A DNA stretch of 62,100 nucleotides from Arthrobacter sp. Bz4 (GTDB taxonomy: Bacteria; Actinomycetota; Actinomycetes; Actinomycetales; Micrococcaceae): NCBI RefSeq assembly GCF_003075455.1, contig NZ_QDAE01000019.1, positions 1 through 62,100 on the forward strand, given 5' to 3'. Within the stretch, counting starts at the first letter, position 1. Every line of letters begins with the position of its first letter. The translations under genes were made by a program, and so were the position numbers. Below the pieces are notes generated by a model. It ran no database searches. It saw only the letters and a program-made list of their open reading frames with translations, and was not told where the DNA came from. This document shows positions 36,675 through 46,769 of the stretch, piece by piece.

Positions 36675-37547
36675 TCAGCGGGACTTATGCTGGGCGGAAT
36701 CCTTCTTCTTGCCCTTCGGCGCTTTTTTAGATTTCCCGATCTCGTAGCGCTGTGGAACGAACCGCTGGCGATCCAACGGCGGTCGGTCGTAGATCCGGTT
36801 CTGGCGCTCGGGCAACTCGATGTCCGGAAACTCCCGGCGCTCGTAAGGCAGTAGCGATAGCAGATGGGCCATCAGGTTAAGCCGGGCCTCCTTCTTGTTG
36901 TCGGCGTCGACCACCCACCACGGGCTGCGCTCGGTGTCACTGAACTCAAACATCTTGTCCTTGGCCTCGGCGTAGTCAACCCACCGGGCTTGCGCCTCAA
37001 GGTCCAGGGTGCTCAGTTTCCAACGCTTAGCCGGGTTATCGATGCGGCCCTGGAATCGTCGGCGCTGCTCGGAGTCAGAAAGACTCAACCAGTACTTCAC
37101 CAGGACGATCCCATCGGAGATCAATGCCTCTTCAAGCATGGGCACCGCCTCGACGAAGTCGGCATACTGTTCATCGGTGCAATAGCCCATCACCCGCTCC
37201 ACCCCGGCCCGGTTGTACCAAGACCGGTCGAACAGCACAATTTCCCCAGCCGCTGGTAGATGGGCGATGTAGCGTTGAAAGTACCACTGTGACCGCTCGC
37301 GCTCAGTGGGCGCCGGGAGTGCAACAACCCTGCAGAAGCGCGGGTTGAGCGCCCCGCTAATGCGTTGGATCGTTCCGCCCTTACCGGCGGTGTCGCGTCC
37401 TTCGAAAATAACGACCAACCGCGTGCCGGTTGCGCGCACCCACTCCTGCAAGGCGACCAGTTCCTCCTGCAACCGCAGCAATTCCTTGTCGTAGTCCTTC
37501 TTGGACAGGACCTGGGGGCTCGCCTCATCAGACGTTTTCTTGACCAC
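36675..37547 (-). CDS. ppk2: Polyphosphate kinase 2
   Basis: A 290-residue kinase that transfers phosphate between polyphosphate and nucleotides. The Walker A-like loop is GRDTAGKGG (residues 50-58); the lid region carries FDRSWYNRAGVERVMGYCTD (about 105-124) and QGRIDNPAKRWKLSTLDLEA (about 164-183). Length and the single PPK2 domain fit class I or III. The tail is Lys-rich. It is on the same strand as the riboswitch-TerC unit but 190 bases away, so it is probably transcribed separately. Confidence 0.95.
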   Translation of the reverse strand: MVKKTSDEASPQVLSKKDYDKELLRLQEELVALQEWVRATGTRLVVIFEGRDTAGKGGTIQRISGALNPRFCRVVALPAPTERERSQWYFQRYIAHLPAAGEIVLFDRSWYNRAGVERVMGYCTDEQYADFVEAVPMLEEALISDGIVLVKYWLSLSDSEQRRRFQGRIDNPAKRWKLSTLDLEAQARWVDYAEAKDKMFEFSDTERSPWWVVDADNKKEARLNLMAHLLSLLPYERREFPDIELPERQNRIYDRPPLDRQRFVPQRYEIGKSKKAPKGKKKDSAQHKSR

Positions 37548-37836
37548 ACCTCATATTCTGCCCCAGAGCAGAGCATTTCAGGGAGGTACTTCCACTGTTC
37601 GGGCCGAGGGCCACGAGAACCGGCCTTCTCCGAGAACCGTTGGCGCTGATACTCGGACCTTCCTGCTCTTGATGTTCATGCACCGCAAGTCGGTGACGGT
37701 CGGCGTCTGAGCCGCCGTAATGGCTTGGCGCCCAGCACCGTGGAAGATGTCACAGGCGGGTTTCACACTGGACCAGAACCTCACCATGCCCCGTGCGGCG
37801 CCCCCTCGGTTGGTACGGGCAATCCACTGCAGGGCT

Positions 37837-39219
37837 TCATCGCGGGTTCTCAATGGAGATCTGTTCCAGGTGTTCAGGCATCCGGGCCCGCCAGCCCAGT
37901 TCCCGTTTAATACGGATGCGGAGGGCATCCGATGCAACGGGTTCGCCATGCGTAATGTAGGTCATGCGGGGTTCGGTTTCTGCTGCTTTCATCCACGCGA
38001 TGAGCCCGTCGGAATCGGCGTGGGCAGACAGGCTTTGCATCTGGATAACTTCGGCGCGGATCAAAACGTCCCCACCATAGATGCGGAGCACACGTTCCCC
38101 GGCGGCGAGGACCGCACCCCGGGTACCGCTGGCCTGGTAGCCGCTGAGGACGATGGCGTTTTTCGAATCCGGTCCATACGCTGCGATGTGATGCAGGATC
38201 CTGCCGCCGGTCAGCATGCCGCTGGCTGAAATGATGATCATCGGTCCGCCTCGCAGGTTCAGCAGCTTGGACTCATCCGCGGTGCGGGTGAGCCTGGCCA
38301 GCCTATACATGCCTTCGTAGTCGTCCTGCTTGAGATGGTGTTCCTCGCGGTACCGCTGGTACATCCGGGAAGCGTCGATCGCCATGGGGCTGTTCAGGTA
38401 CACCGGGATGTCCGGAATCGCGTTCTTCCTGCGGAGCTTGGACAGATACAGCATCAGCGTCTCAGCCCGGCCTACGGCGAACGCTGCAATCATGATCACC
38501 CCGCCGCGTTTCGCCACCCGATTAATGATCTCCCCAAGTTGTTTCTGCGGGTCCATGCCTGAGTGTTTCCGGTTGCCGTACGTTGACTCGGTTACCAGCA
38601 CCCCGACACGGCCAAGCGCCCGCGGCGGGTACATGAAAGGATCATCGGCTCGGCCCAGATCCCCGGTGAAATGCACGGAGTGTGAGCCGATCCGGATATG
38701 GACCTGCGCGGCGCCCAGGATGTGACCGGCGGGCAGGAACGTCAGTTCCATGCCTCCGCCAAGCGGCAAGGGGGTGTCGAACCCGTGGGTTTTGAAACTG
38801 TTGAGGGACTTCACGGCATCGGCCGCCGTGTAGAGCGGAAGCGGCGGCCTGTGTTGGGACGATCCGCGGTGGGATGCGTACCTGGCCTCTTCTTCCTGTA
38901 AGTGTCCGCTGTCCGGGAGGATCAGCTTGCAGAGGTCGAAGGTGCCCTCTGTGGCGTAGACAGGTCCGGCGAAGCCGTCCCTGACGAGCGCGGGTACGTA
39001 TCCGGTGTGGTCCAGGTGCGCATGAGTCAGGACCACGGCGTCGATGGAATGCGGCGGGACGGGAAAGGGTGCGCGGTTGCGTTCGCGGCTGCGCTTGTAG
39101 CCCTGGAAAAGTCCGCAGTCGACCAGCACACGCTTGCCACCGGCCTCAATCAGGTATCGGGAACCGGTAACGGTATCGGTGGCTCCAAGGAACCGGAGGG
39201 TCGGCTGCTGGTGTTTCAT
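37837..39219 (-). CDS. Metallo-beta-lactamase/beta-CASP RNA-processing protein
   Basis: A 460-residue enzyme of the beta-CASP branch. The metal motif HAHLDHTG (about residues 65-72), PAGHILGAAQ (about 162-171), HFTGDLGR (about 184-191), the beta-CASP region AFAVGRAETLM and the C-terminal SAHADSDGLIAW and THGEP (about 442) complete the seven motifs. These proteins are usually endo- or exoribonucleases. It lies 50 bases after the ACP gene on the same strand and may share the transcript of the acyl-CoA/PDH operon. Confidence 0.93.
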   Translation of the reverse strand: MKHQQPTLRFLGATDTVTGSRYLIEAGGKRVLVDCGLFQGYKRSRERNRAPFPVPPHSIDAVVLTHAHLDHTGYVPALVRDGFAGPVYATEGTFDLCKLILPDSGHLQEEEARYASHRGSSQHRPPLPLYTAADAVKSLNSFKTHGFDTPLPLGGGMELTFLPAGHILGAAQVHIRIGSHSVHFTGDLGRADDPFMYPPRALGRVGVLVTESTYGNRKHSGMDPQKQLGEIINRVAKRGGVIMIAAFAVGRAETLMLYLSKLRRKNAIPDIPVYLNSPMAIDASRMYQRYREEHHLKQDDYEGMYRLARLTRTADESKLLNLRGGPMIIISASGMLTGGRILHHIAAYGPDSKNAIVLSGYQASGTRGAVLAAGERVLRIYGGDVLIRAEVIQMQSLSAHADSDGLIAWMKAAETEPRMTYITHGEPVASDALRIRIKRELGWRARMPEHLEQISIENPR

Positions 39220-39269
39220 AATTTCCCGTTCCCGTTGATTTTCCCATACTCTGCCGCCGGATACCGCAT

Positions 39270-39512
39270 TCAGCTATGACCGGCGAGGTAACCAACGAGG
39301 CCGTCAACCGTTGCCACCGCCGGATAGTCGCGTTCCGGAATGTCCACACCGGTGGTCTTTGCGATGGTCTCCACGAGATGAAGAAAGTCCAGCGAGTCAA
39401 GTTCCAGGTCCTGGCGCAACCGGGCACAGCCTTCGAGATCATCAGGTTCAACATCGGGGGCCACCTGGCTGATTGCTGCCTGCACTGCCTGTCTGGCGTC
39501 CTGTTCCTTCAT
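39270..39512 (-). CDS. Acyl carrier protein
   Basis: An 80-residue acidic protein with the phosphopantetheine site LELDSLDFLHLVET (Ser about residue 40) and the typical four-helix pattern. Its start overlaps the stop of the acyltransferase gene by four bases. An ACP dedicated to a pyruvate-dehydrogenase-like operon is uncommon; it may accept an acyl group from the complex or the ligase (inference). Confidence 0.93.
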   Translation of the reverse strand: MKEQDARQAVQAAISQVAPDVEPDDLEGCARLRQDLELDSLDFLHLVETIAKTTGVDIPERDYPAVATVDGLVGYLAGHS

Positions 39513-40942
39513 AACTCCTCCGGTCTCTGCAGTAATTCATCGATGCGGGAAAGGAAACGGCCGCCGCGGAGCCCGTCGCTGACGCGATGGTCTGCCGATA
39601 GCGTTGCGGCGACAGTGTGGCGGATGCCGAGCATTCCGTTGTGCGCCCACGGCTGCTCAAGGACTTTGCCGAAGCCCACCATGGCCACCTGGGGTGGATA
39701 GATTACGCCGTAGACGCTGTCCACGCCGAGGTCGCCCAGGTTGGTCACGGTGATGGTGGGGTCGGTCATCTCGGCGCGCTGCAGCCGGCCCGCCCGGGCT
39801 CGGCTGACGAGGCCGCGCAACTTGTCCATAAGTTCATCGAGGGTCAGCGTTTGGGCATCGTGCAGGGCGGGAGCCACCAGACCTCCGTGGCGCAGGGCCA
39901 CAGCGACGCCAAGATGGACGCTGGCGCTCGGGTGAAACGTCCCACGGGTAAAGAACCCGTTCATCTCCGGCGTTTCCTTTGCGGCCAATGCCGTCGCCTT
40001 CAGCAGCAGGGCCGAGGGAACCAGGCGGGATGAGACCGGCCGCTGTTGGTTCTGCGATTGCATCCACGCCATCGCCGTTGCCAGGTCAAGAGTGTTGGCC
40101 AAGTAGTAGTGCGGAATTTCCTTCTTCGAACGGGACATGAGGGAGCCGATGGCCTGCCTGAGGGTGGCGGCCTTATCCCCGCCGATCTCTTTCCGGCTCC
40201 GCGGTGCAGCGTCGACTGCAGGCTCCGCTTGCCGTGGAGGCTCGGATGCCATCGCCTCCACCCGTTTTCCGGTGGCCGCGCCCGCGGCGCGACGGACATC
40301 GGACTCGGTGATGGCGCCGTCGGGCCCGGTACCGACCACTTCTTGAAGGTCGACCCCAACCTGGGTCGCCAGCCGCCGGGCACGCGGGGAGGACCGCATC
40401 CTGCGCTGGTACGCCGGGCCGTTTTGGGCTCCGGGAGCTGCCGGCACTCCCCTGGCCGTACTCTCGGCGGCAGCACTTTCGACGTCGGCACGGGTCACCT
40501 CGCCATTCAGGCCGCTGCCACGGATCGAGCCGACGTCGACCCCGAGGGAGTGGGCCAGATGCCGGACCGGCGGCGAGATTTTGCTGCCGTGTTTGACCGC
40601 CGGAGGTGAAGGGACTTTGGGCTCCACAACGGCTGGTGCCGGCCGGGGTTCGCCAGCCGACGCCACGGTGGGGGTTGGTTCTGACGGGGCCGGGCTTCGG
40701 TCGGCGGGTGTCGGAGTGAACCGGGCGATGGGTGTCCCTACGTTCACGGTGTCGCCGATGTCCACAAGGAACTCGGCGACCACGCCTTCCTCGAATGACT
40801 CGATGTCCATGACGGTCTTGTCGGTGTCCACAGCGGCCACGATGTCACCCTTGTGGACATAGTCACCGGGCTTGACCAGCCACTCCACCACCTTGCCGTG
40901 CTCCATATCGGCGCCCAGGGACGGCATTCGAAACTCAGCCAC
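39509..40942 (-). CDS. Dihydrolipoyl acyltransferase (E2) with two subunit-binding domains
   Basis: A 477-residue 2-oxoacid dehydrogenase E2. The lipoyl domain (about 3-78) has Lys42 in DTDKTVM. Two peripheral subunit-binding domains follow: about 122-158 ([28 protein letters not shown]) and about 184-220 ([28 protein letters not shown]). The catalytic domain (about 250-477) ends with DHRVSDG (His about 452). Most E2 chains have only one binding domain. GTG 40942 overlaps the E1 beta end by eight bases; longer starts run inside E1 beta. No E3 gene is present. Confidence 0.92.
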   Translation of the reverse strand: MAEFRMPSLGADMEHGKVVEWLVKPGDYVHKGDIVAAVDTDKTVMDIESFEEGVVAEFLVDIGDTVNVGTPIARFTPTPADRSPAPSEPTPTVASAGEPRPAPAVVEPKVPSPPAVKHGSKISPPVRHLAHSLGVDVGSIRGSGLNGEVTRADVESAAAESTARGVPAAPGAQNGPAYQRRMRSSPRARRLATQVGVDLQEVVGTGPDGAITESDVRRAAGAATGKRVEAMASEPPRQAEPAVDAAPRSRKEIGGDKAATLRQAIGSLMSRSKKEIPHYYLANTLDLATAMAWMQSQNQQRPVSSRLVPSALLLKATALAAKETPEMNGFFTRGTFHPSASVHLGVAVALRHGGLVAPALHDAQTLTLDELMDKLRGLVSRARAGRLQRAEMTDPTITVTNLGDLGVDSVYGVIYPPQVAMVGFGKVLEQPWAHNGMLGIRHTVAATLSADHRVSDGLRGGRFLSRIDELLQRPEEL

Positions 40943-41915
40943 GGTTTCCCACGGCCTTCCGCACGGCAGCCACGACCCTCTCAACCGACGGCAGCGCGGC
41001 CAGCTCCATGTGCTTGGCGTACGGCACGGGCACTTCTTCACTGCAGACCCGTTCCACCGGGGCGTCGAGGTCGAAAAAGGCGTGCTCGCCGATCCTGGCG
41101 GCGATCTCGGCGGAGAGGCTGCCGCTCCGCCAGCCTTCATCCACGACCACTGCCCGGTGGGTCTTGCCGACGCTGTTGAAGATGGTCCCGTCGTCGAGCG
41201 GCCGGAGGGTGCGCAGGTCAAGGACCTCAGCGTCAATGCCGTCCCCGGCCAAGCGGTCCGCGGCCTCCAGCACGAGGGGAAGGGTACCGCCGTAGGTGAT
41301 AAGGGTGACGGCGTTTCCGCGGCGCCGGATGGCAGCTTTGTCGATGTCCACAGGCCCGGCGCCGTCCTCCAGCTCCCCCGCGACGTTGTACAGCGACCCG
41401 TGCTCGAAGATCAGCACCGGGTCCGCGTCCTGGAGCGCGGTCCATAACATCCCGCGGGCGTCGGCGAGGGTGGCGGGGGCCAGGATGCGCAGGCCCGGAA
41501 TGTGCGCATACCACCCTTCCAGGCTGTGCGAGTGCTGTGCGCCGAGCTGGCGGCCCGCCCCTGTGGTCATCCGGATCACTATTGGCACGTTGAATTGGCC
41601 GCCGGACATGTGCAGCAGGGTCGCTGCGTTGTTGATGATCTGGTCCAGGGCAAGCAGGCTGAAGTTGACTGTCATGATTTCGACGACGGGACGCATTCCG
41701 CCCAGGGCCGCTCCGATTCCCGCCCCGACAAAGCCGGATTCGGACAGCGGAGTATCGCGGATGCGCTCCGGGCCGAATTCCTCAAGAAGGCCCAGGCTGA
41801 CGGCGAAGCTGCCGCCGTAGCGGCCCACGTCCTCGCCCATCAGGAACACCCGCTCGTCGCGCTGCAGGGCGTCCCGGAGGGCTGCCCTGACCGCTTCCCG
41901 GTAAGTGGTTTTCAT
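40935..41915 (-). CDS. 2-oxoacid (pyruvate) dehydrogenase E1 beta
   Basis: A 326-residue E1 beta subunit. It starts [20 protein letters not shown] and includes [40 protein letters not shown], a [20 protein letters not shown] segment at the active site and [16 protein letters not shown] near the C-terminal half. It overlaps the E1 alpha stop (ATGA at 41912-41915) and the E2 start. The substrate is most likely pyruvate or acetoin; the nearby acetoin genes make the second possible, but sequence alone does not decide. Confidence 0.93.
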   Translation of the reverse strand: MKTTYREAVRAALRDALQRDERVFLMGEDVGRYGGSFAVSLGLLEEFGPERIRDTPLSESGFVGAGIGAALGGMRPVVEIMTVNFSLLALDQIINNAATLLHMSGGQFNVPIVIRMTTGAGRQLGAQHSHSLEGWYAHIPGLRILAPATLADARGMLWTALQDADPVLIFEHGSLYNVAGELEDGAGPVDIDKAAIRRRGNAVTLITYGGTLPLVLEAADRLAGDGIDAEVLDLRTLRPLDDGTIFNSVGKTHRAVVVDEGWRSGSLSAEIAARIGEHAFFDLDAPVERVCSEEVPVPYAKHMELAALPSVERVVAAVRKAVGNRG

Positions 41916-42928
41916 GCTGCCGGCCCCCCTTCGGCTACGTCGTTTCGCTCGCTGTAGACAAACCGGGTGAGGTCCTCCACCGGTTCGAGTGTGCCCGCCT
42001 CTGCGAATTCGACGCCGGCAGCCACCTCCGCGTCGACGTCGGCCTGCAGCGCGGCCCACTGCTCGTCCGACAGCTCACCTGCCGCCTCCAGCGCGGATTT
42101 GATCAGGACGATGGGATCCCGTTCCATCCACCGGGCCACCTCGGATTTCTCCCGGTACAGCTCAGGGTCGAACATCGAGTGGGCGCGGAAGCGGTAGGTA
42201 CGCAGCTCCAGGAAATGCGGGCCTCCGCCGGAGCGCACGGCATCAACGGCCCGCCGGGCAGCTTCCTCGACCGCGAGCACGTCCATCCCGTCGACGGCCC
42301 AGGCGGGTATCTCATAGCCGGCGGCCTTGAGGGCCATGTCGGTTTGTGACTCCGAACGGAACAGTGCCGTGCCCATGGCGTACAGGTTGTTCTCGCAGCA
42401 GAAGAGCACCGGAAGCTGCCACAGCGCTGCAAGGTTCAGGCTTTCGTGGAACTCGCCTTCAGCTACCGCACCTTCCCCAAAGAAGCAGGCGGTCACCCGG
42501 CGCCGGCCGGCCATTTTGTCGGCCAAGGCTAGGCCGACGGCGAGCGGCAACCCGCCGGCCACAATCGCGTTTCCACCGTAGAAGCGGGTGGCGGCATCGA
42601 AGAGGTGCATGGAGCCGCCCCGGCCGCGGCAGCATCCTTCAAGACGCCCATACATCTCGGCCAGGATGGAGCCGGCGGACAACCCCCGCAGGAGCGCATG
42701 GCCGTGCTCCCGGTAGGTGGCCACCACGGCGTCCTCCGGCGCCAGCGTTTCCAGCACCCCGGCGGCCACGGCTTCTTCACCGATGTAGACATGCAGGAAA
42801 CCGCGGATCTTAGCGGCGCTGTAAAGTTCAATGCACTTTTCCTCGAGGGTGCGCACACGCAGCATCTGCCGCAAGAGATGCCGGGCGTGGCCAGCATCAG
42901 GGATGGCCTGCTCCCGCCGCTCGTTCAT
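41912..42928 (-). CDS. 2-oxoacid (pyruvate) dehydrogenase E1 alpha
   Basis: A 338-residue thiamine-diphosphate-dependent subunit. Family features: [53 protein letters not shown], the ThDP motif start [20 protein letters not shown] with [17 protein letters not shown], and [17 protein letters not shown]. The start overlaps the acetate-CoA ligase stop. Acetoin dehydrogenase E1 alpha subunits look very similar, so pyruvate and acetoin are both open. Confidence 0.93.
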   Translation of the reverse strand: MNERREQAIPDAGHARHLLRQMLRVRTLEEKCIELYSAAKIRGFLHVYIGEEAVAAGVLETLAPEDAVVATYREHGHALLRGLSAGSILAEMYGRLEGCCRGRGGSMHLFDAATRFYGGNAIVAGGLPLAVGLALADKMAGRRRVTACFFGEGAVAEGEFHESLNLAALWQLPVLFCCENNLYAMGTALFRSESQTDMALKAAGYEIPAWAVDGMDVLAVEEAARRAVDAVRSGGGPHFLELRTYRFRAHSMFDPELYREKSEVARWMERDPIVLIKSALEAAGELSDEQWAALQADVDAEVAAGVEFAEAGTLEPVEDLTRFVYSERNDVAEGGPAA

Positions 42929-44739
42929 GGCCGCAGCCCGGCCTGTTCCAGCGTTGACAGGTCGCCCTCGGGCAGGCTCAGCTCGCGCGCCTTGAGCAGC
43001 CGGCGGAGAATCTTGCCGCTACGGGTCTTGGGCAGGTCGGTGGTGAACTCGAGGACCCTGGGGGCGACCGCGGCGCCCAAGCGTTTGCGGGCGAATCCGA
43101 TAATTTGCAGCCGGAGTTCCTCGGAGGGTTCCTGGCCTCGCTGCAGTTCGACAAAGGCCTTGACCACTTCTCCGGCCACCGGGTCGGGGACACCGATGAC
43201 CCCGGCCTCCGCCACTGCCGGGTGCTCCATCAGGCAGCTTTCCACTTCGAAGGGGCCGATCAGGTGACCTGATGACTTGATGACATCGTCCCCGCGGCCC
43301 ACGAACCAGAAGTACCCGTCGCCGTCGCGCCTTGCCAGGTCGCCGGTGAGATACCAGCCACCGGCGAAACAGTGGCGGTACCTCTCGTCCTCGTTGAGGT
43401 AGCCGCGGAACATGGAAGGCCATCCGGGCCGGAGCGCCAGTTCCCCCATGGTGTCCGGTTCGGTGACGAGCGTGGCCTTTCCGTCCTGGATGATGGGCTC
43501 ACCGTGGGCGTCCCGCGCTACCAGCGCAGCTTCGATTCCCGGCAGCGCCCGCCCCATGGAGCCGGGGCGGATGGGCATGGAAGGATAGTTGGAAATCATG
43601 ATGCCCCCGGTCTCGGTCTGCCACCAGTTGTCATGAATCGGCAGGCCCAGGACCTCCTGTCCCCACACCACGGCTTCGGGATTCAACGGCTCGCCAACAC
43701 TCGCGACGAAGCGCAGGGCAGACAAGTCGTGGCCAGCAGCCCTCTCCGCCCCCGCCTTCATCAGCATGCGCAGCGCCGTCGGAGCCGTGTACCAGACCGT
43801 GATGTGCTGTTCGGCGAGAATCCTGTACCACCGGTCAATGTCGAGTTCTTCCTCATCCACCACCACAGTGACCCCATGGACCAGAGGTGCGATGATCCCG
43901 TAGGAGGTCCCGGTAACCCAACCCGGATCGGCTGTGCACCAGTAGATGTCATCCGGATGGAGGTCCAGGGCGTAGCGGCCGGTGGCATAGTGGGCGACCA
44001 CTGCCTCATGGACGTGGATCGCACCTTTGGGGGTGCCTGTGGTTCCGCTGGTGAAGTGCAGCAGGGCCATGTCCTCGGGCTGCGTGACCGCAATGTCCTG
44101 GTCCGGCGAGGCTTTGGCCAGGAGCTCGGTGAGGTCCAGGGTGTCCGGTTCAGGGTGGCCGTCAGCATCGGCCAGCAGGACGAAGCGCAGCTCGGGAAGG
44201 CTCTCCCTGATGGGTGCGACCTTCTTCCGGTACAACGCCCTGCTGGTCACCAGCACACGGCCCGCCCCGAGACGCAGTCTTTGCTGCACCGGTTCGGGAC
44301 CAAAGGCCGGAAAGAGCGGGCAGAAGACACTGGCATTTTTAAACGTGCCCAGGACCGCCACGTAAAGGTCCGGGCTGCGGCCCAGGAGGGAGAAGACCCG
44401 TTCGCCCCTCCCGACCCCGAGTTCCCGCAGGACCGCGGCAAACCGGCTGGTCTGGCTGGCCAGCTGCGCATAACTCAGTGAGCGGGTGCCGCCGTCTGAC
44501 CGGATGAAGCGCAGCGCTTCAATGCCGGACCGGTCACCTGTGGCGTGCCGGTCTACTGCCTCGTAGGCGATGTTCAGACCCCGGCCCCCGGGTAGCCCGG
44601 ATAGCTCTCGCCGCGCCTGGTCCCATGTGAAGGACTTCCGAACTTCCTCGTACTCGCCGAGATTGGGCGGCACGCGAAACGATGCCGGGTCCTTCGCGAT
44701 GACAGGCCACCGGGTGGGACGTGCGGTTGCTGCTTTCAT
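42925..44739 (-). CDS. acsA: Acetate-CoA ligase, AMP-forming
   Basis: A 604-residue acyl-adenylate-forming enzyme. Motifs: [20 protein letters not shown] (P-loop, about residues 226-245), [31 protein letters not shown] (about 371-385), [20 protein letters not shown] and the C-terminal [16 protein letters not shown], whose Lys is the usual acetylation-controlled residue. It is the first gene of a run in which E1 alpha, E1 beta, E2 and ACP follow by overlaps. Both a ligase and a dehydrogenase complex thus deliver acyl-CoA from one transcript. Confidence 0.95.
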   Translation of the reverse strand: MKAATARPTRWPVIAKDPASFRVPPNLGEYEEVRKSFTWDQARRELSGLPGGRGLNIAYEAVDRHATGDRSGIEALRFIRSDGGTRSLSYAQLASQTSRFAAVLRELGVGRGERVFSLLGRSPDLYVAVLGTFKNASVFCPLFPAFGPEPVQQRLRLGAGRVLVTSRALYRKKVAPIRESLPELRFVLLADADGHPEPDTLDLTELLAKASPDQDIAVTQPEDMALLHFTSGTTGTPKGAIHVHEAVVAHYATGRYALDLHPDDIYWCTADPGWVTGTSYGIIAPLVHGVTVVVDEEELDIDRWYRILAEQHITVWYTAPTALRMLMKAGAERAAGHDLSALRFVASVGEPLNPEAVVWGQEVLGLPIHDNWWQTETGGIMISNYPSMPIRPGSMGRALPGIEAALVARDAHGEPIIQDGKATLVTEPDTMGELALRPGWPSMFRGYLNEDERYRHCFAGGWYLTGDLARRDGDGYFWFVGRGDDVIKSSGHLIGPFEVESCLMEHPAVAEAGVIGVPDPVAGEVVKAFVELQRGQEPSEELRLQIIGFARKRLGAAVAPRVLEFTTDLPKTRSGKILRRLLKARELSLPEGDLSTLEQAGLRP

Positions 44740-44759
44740 GGTTCCATCACTCCTATCCG

Positions 44760-44868
44760 TTAGAAGCCCATGGGCTCGGTTTCGAGCTCAGGTTCAACCG
44801 GCAGGTCCTCGTAGTGCAGCGGGCCCTGCACCAGCCCTGTTCGAGAACCCGAACACCGCGGTCCTCAT
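44760..44868 (-). pseudogene. Possible small coupled gene with a frameshift
   Basis: An ATG overlaps the TGA of the Trypco1 gene (TGATG at 44868). The frame begins MRTAVFGFSN and ends after 24 codons at 44794. The neighbouring frame continues as [20 protein letters not shown] and ends PMGF just before the acsA region. One extra A near 44837 would join them into a 36-residue protein. No family is recognised. It may be a real short protein, a broken gene or a chance frame. Confidence 0.3.
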
Positions 44869-45209
44869 CAGGTTGTCTCTTCCTCGTCCAGGGGAGCAGC
44901 ATTCGAAGGACTCCACGACATCCTGAGGATGAAATGCGCGTCCCCACTGCTGCGGGCGATCAGCGCCCCCGCATCCCCAGCCAGTTTCACGCCGAATTCG
45001 ATCTCCACCTTTTCAGGGGTCAGCTCTGCCATGGCCTCCAACGCTGCCCGGGCTGCTGGGCGGATGCTCGCGAGAGCATCCTCCAGACGCCTGCCGACAT
45101 CCAGGATCCCCTGTTCGTTGCGGGCCGGGTGGTTCACGCCGTAGCTGTTATCTTCAGTCTCGACGAGCACCGTCCCGGAGCCCACTTCATACCGCATTAC
45201 CTCAGTCAT
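44868..45209 (-). CDS. Trypsin-co-occurring domain (Trypco1, CU044_2847) protein
   Basis: A 113-residue soluble protein with the pattern RYEVGSGTVLVETEDNSYGV near the N-terminus, ALASIRPAARAALEAMAELT in the helix, and EIEFGVKLAGDAGALIARSS at the C-terminal strands. This is the Trypco1/CU044_2847 domain, known from conflict-type loci with trypsin-like peptidases. No peptidase is present here. Instead it precedes acsA on the same strand, 128 bases away, and may belong to that operon. Confidence 0.82.
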   Translation of the reverse strand: MTEVMRYEVGSGTVLVETEDNSYGVNHPARNEQGILDVGRRLEDALASIRPAARAALEAMAELTPEKVEIEFGVKLAGDAGALIARSSGDAHFILRMSWSPSNAAPLDEEETT

Positions 45210-45588
45210 GGCAGCTTTCCTCCGCTATTGGGACGTGCGCATGTTGTGCTGAGCCTGGGTGAAGGACAAGGGCCCCAACCGCCCCCGATACGACTTATCC
45301 ACGCGATTCCCTCTCTATCCGGTGCGGAAGCGTTCCACTTTCCGTCCCGCTTGTACTTTCAGCCCGCAGTTCAAGTCAACGCTGCCCAAAATCCGCCCGC
45401 TAGGGTAGAAAGGCCTGCCCTCCGATGTCATGAACCGCTAGGAAACTGTTCGCACTATTTGTGTCTCGGGCATTTCCGTCGACCCCTGCCCAGCGGACAA
45501 CCGGGTTGCTCAGGAAGGTGGGACCTTCGGCTCTTCGGGTGCGTTTCCTACCCTGACATTGTTGAGTCCGATGATGTAGGAGGTCTCG
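45210..45588. other. Divergent promoter region, no gene seen
   Basis: The stretch separates the minus-strand Trypco1/acsA unit from the plus-strand ADH. No RNA gene or repeat is seen. TAGGAGGTCTCG at its end is the ribosome site of the ADH. Confidence 0.5.
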
Positions 45589-46614
45589 GTGCTCGCTTGG
45601 TGGGTGGACCAACCCGGTCCCATGAATACCCGACCCATGGTCAAGGGGGTCCGTGGAACCCCTGAACCCGGCCCCAATGAACTCCTGGTGGATGTGAAAG
45701 TCTGCGGTGTGTGCCGTACCGATCTCCATCTGGCCGAGGGTGACCTCCAGCCGCGTCGCCCTGCCGTCATCCCCGGTCACGAGGCAGTGGGCACAGTGGT
45801 AGCGAGCGGCCCAGGCAGTTCCAGGTTCGCGCCGGGCGACAGGGTTGGCGTTGCCTGGCTGGGCGGCGTCTGCGGTACGTGCCCCTACTGTCGCCGGGGT
45901 GATGAGAATCTGTGCGCGGCACCCGTCCTCACTGGATGGGACAAGGACGGCGGTTACGCCGAGCAACTCACCGTCTCCCAGGACTTCGCCTATCTCATTC
46001 CGGAGGCTTTCACGGATGAGCAAGCCGCACCACTGCTGTGTTCCGGCATTATTGGTTACCGTTCGCTGAAACGGGCAAATGTGCCATCTGGTGGACGCCT
46101 AGGCATCTATGGTTTCGGCAGTTCCGCGCACTTGACCGCGCAGATGGCGATGTACCAAGGCGCATCCGTCTACGTCATGACCCGTTCCGAGGAGGCCCGC
46201 GCCTTAGCCAGAAAGCTTGGGGCAGAGTATGTCGGCGATGCCTACGACGAACCGCCCGTACCTCTTGATTCCGCCATTCTCTTTGCTCCGGTGGGCGAGC
46301 TGGTGCCAGTGGCGCTGGCTGCCCTGGACCATGGCGGCACGCTGGCGATTGCCGGTATCCATCTCAGTGACATACCGCCCCTGAACTACAACGCCCATCT
46401 GTTCTACGAACGTCAAGTGCGCAGCGTGACAGCCAATACCCGTGCCGATGGACGGGAATTTCTAGCGCTCGCAGCCCAGATTCCGTTGGCTCCTTCCATC
46501 AGCGTCTACCCGTTTGATGCGGCAGATACAGCCCTGGCTGATCTCGCCGCAGACAGGGTCACCGGTTCCGCTGTCCTTCGCGTGCGCCCCTCAGGATCAA
46601 CCGGGCAGGGTTGA
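45589..46614 (+). CDS. Zinc-dependent alcohol dehydrogenase
   Basis: A 341-residue medium-chain dehydrogenase. Catalytic zinc ligands are Cys in VCGVCRTDLH (about residue 42), the GHE motif IPGHEAVGTVV (about 63-66) and a later Cys in PLLCSGIIGYRSL. The structural zinc cysteines are in GGVCGTCPYCRRGDENLC (about 94-111). The cofactor loop is GIYGFGSSAH (about 172). The pattern is that of the AdhA/AdhP-like group with YGFG. The GTG start is supported by GGAGG five bases upstream. The substrate is unknown. Confidence 0.92.
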   Translation: MLAWWVDQPGPMNTRPMVKGVRGTPEPGPNELLVDVKVCGVCRTDLHLAEGDLQPRRPAVIPGHEAVGTVVASGPGSSRFAPGDRVGVAWLGGVCGTCPYCRRGDENLCAAPVLTGWDKDGGYAEQLTVSQDFAYLIPEAFTDEQAAPLLCSGIIGYRSLKRANVPSGGRLGIYGFGSSAHLTAQMAMYQGASVYVMTRSEEARALARKLGAEYVGDAYDEPPVPLDSAILFAPVGELVPVALAALDHGGTLAIAGIHLSDIPPLNYNAHLFYERQVRSVTANTRADGREFLALAAQIPLAPSISVYPFDAADTALADLAADRVTGSAVLRVRPSGSTGQG

Positions 46615-46769
46615 GGCTCCAAGTCGTTACAGTTTCAACGCCGGCTACCCCTACGGCGGTATCTTCGGTGCCCAGATTTTACTCGGCAGCCGCTAAGGGG
46701 AGGCCGTGGGGTGGATTTCCGCTGCCTTCACGTCTTTATTGCGTCCTTGCCTTCGATTACGATGCCACC

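Noticed and set aside
40943..41236. Extended N-terminus of the E2 gene
   Set aside because: These codons lie in the E1 beta gene in another frame and show no domain; the lipoyl domain starts right after GTG 40942.
44753..44947. 64-codon minus-strand frame across the Trypco1/acsA gap
   Set aside because: It overlaps the Trypco1 gene in another frame and is Arg/Cys-rich without family features.
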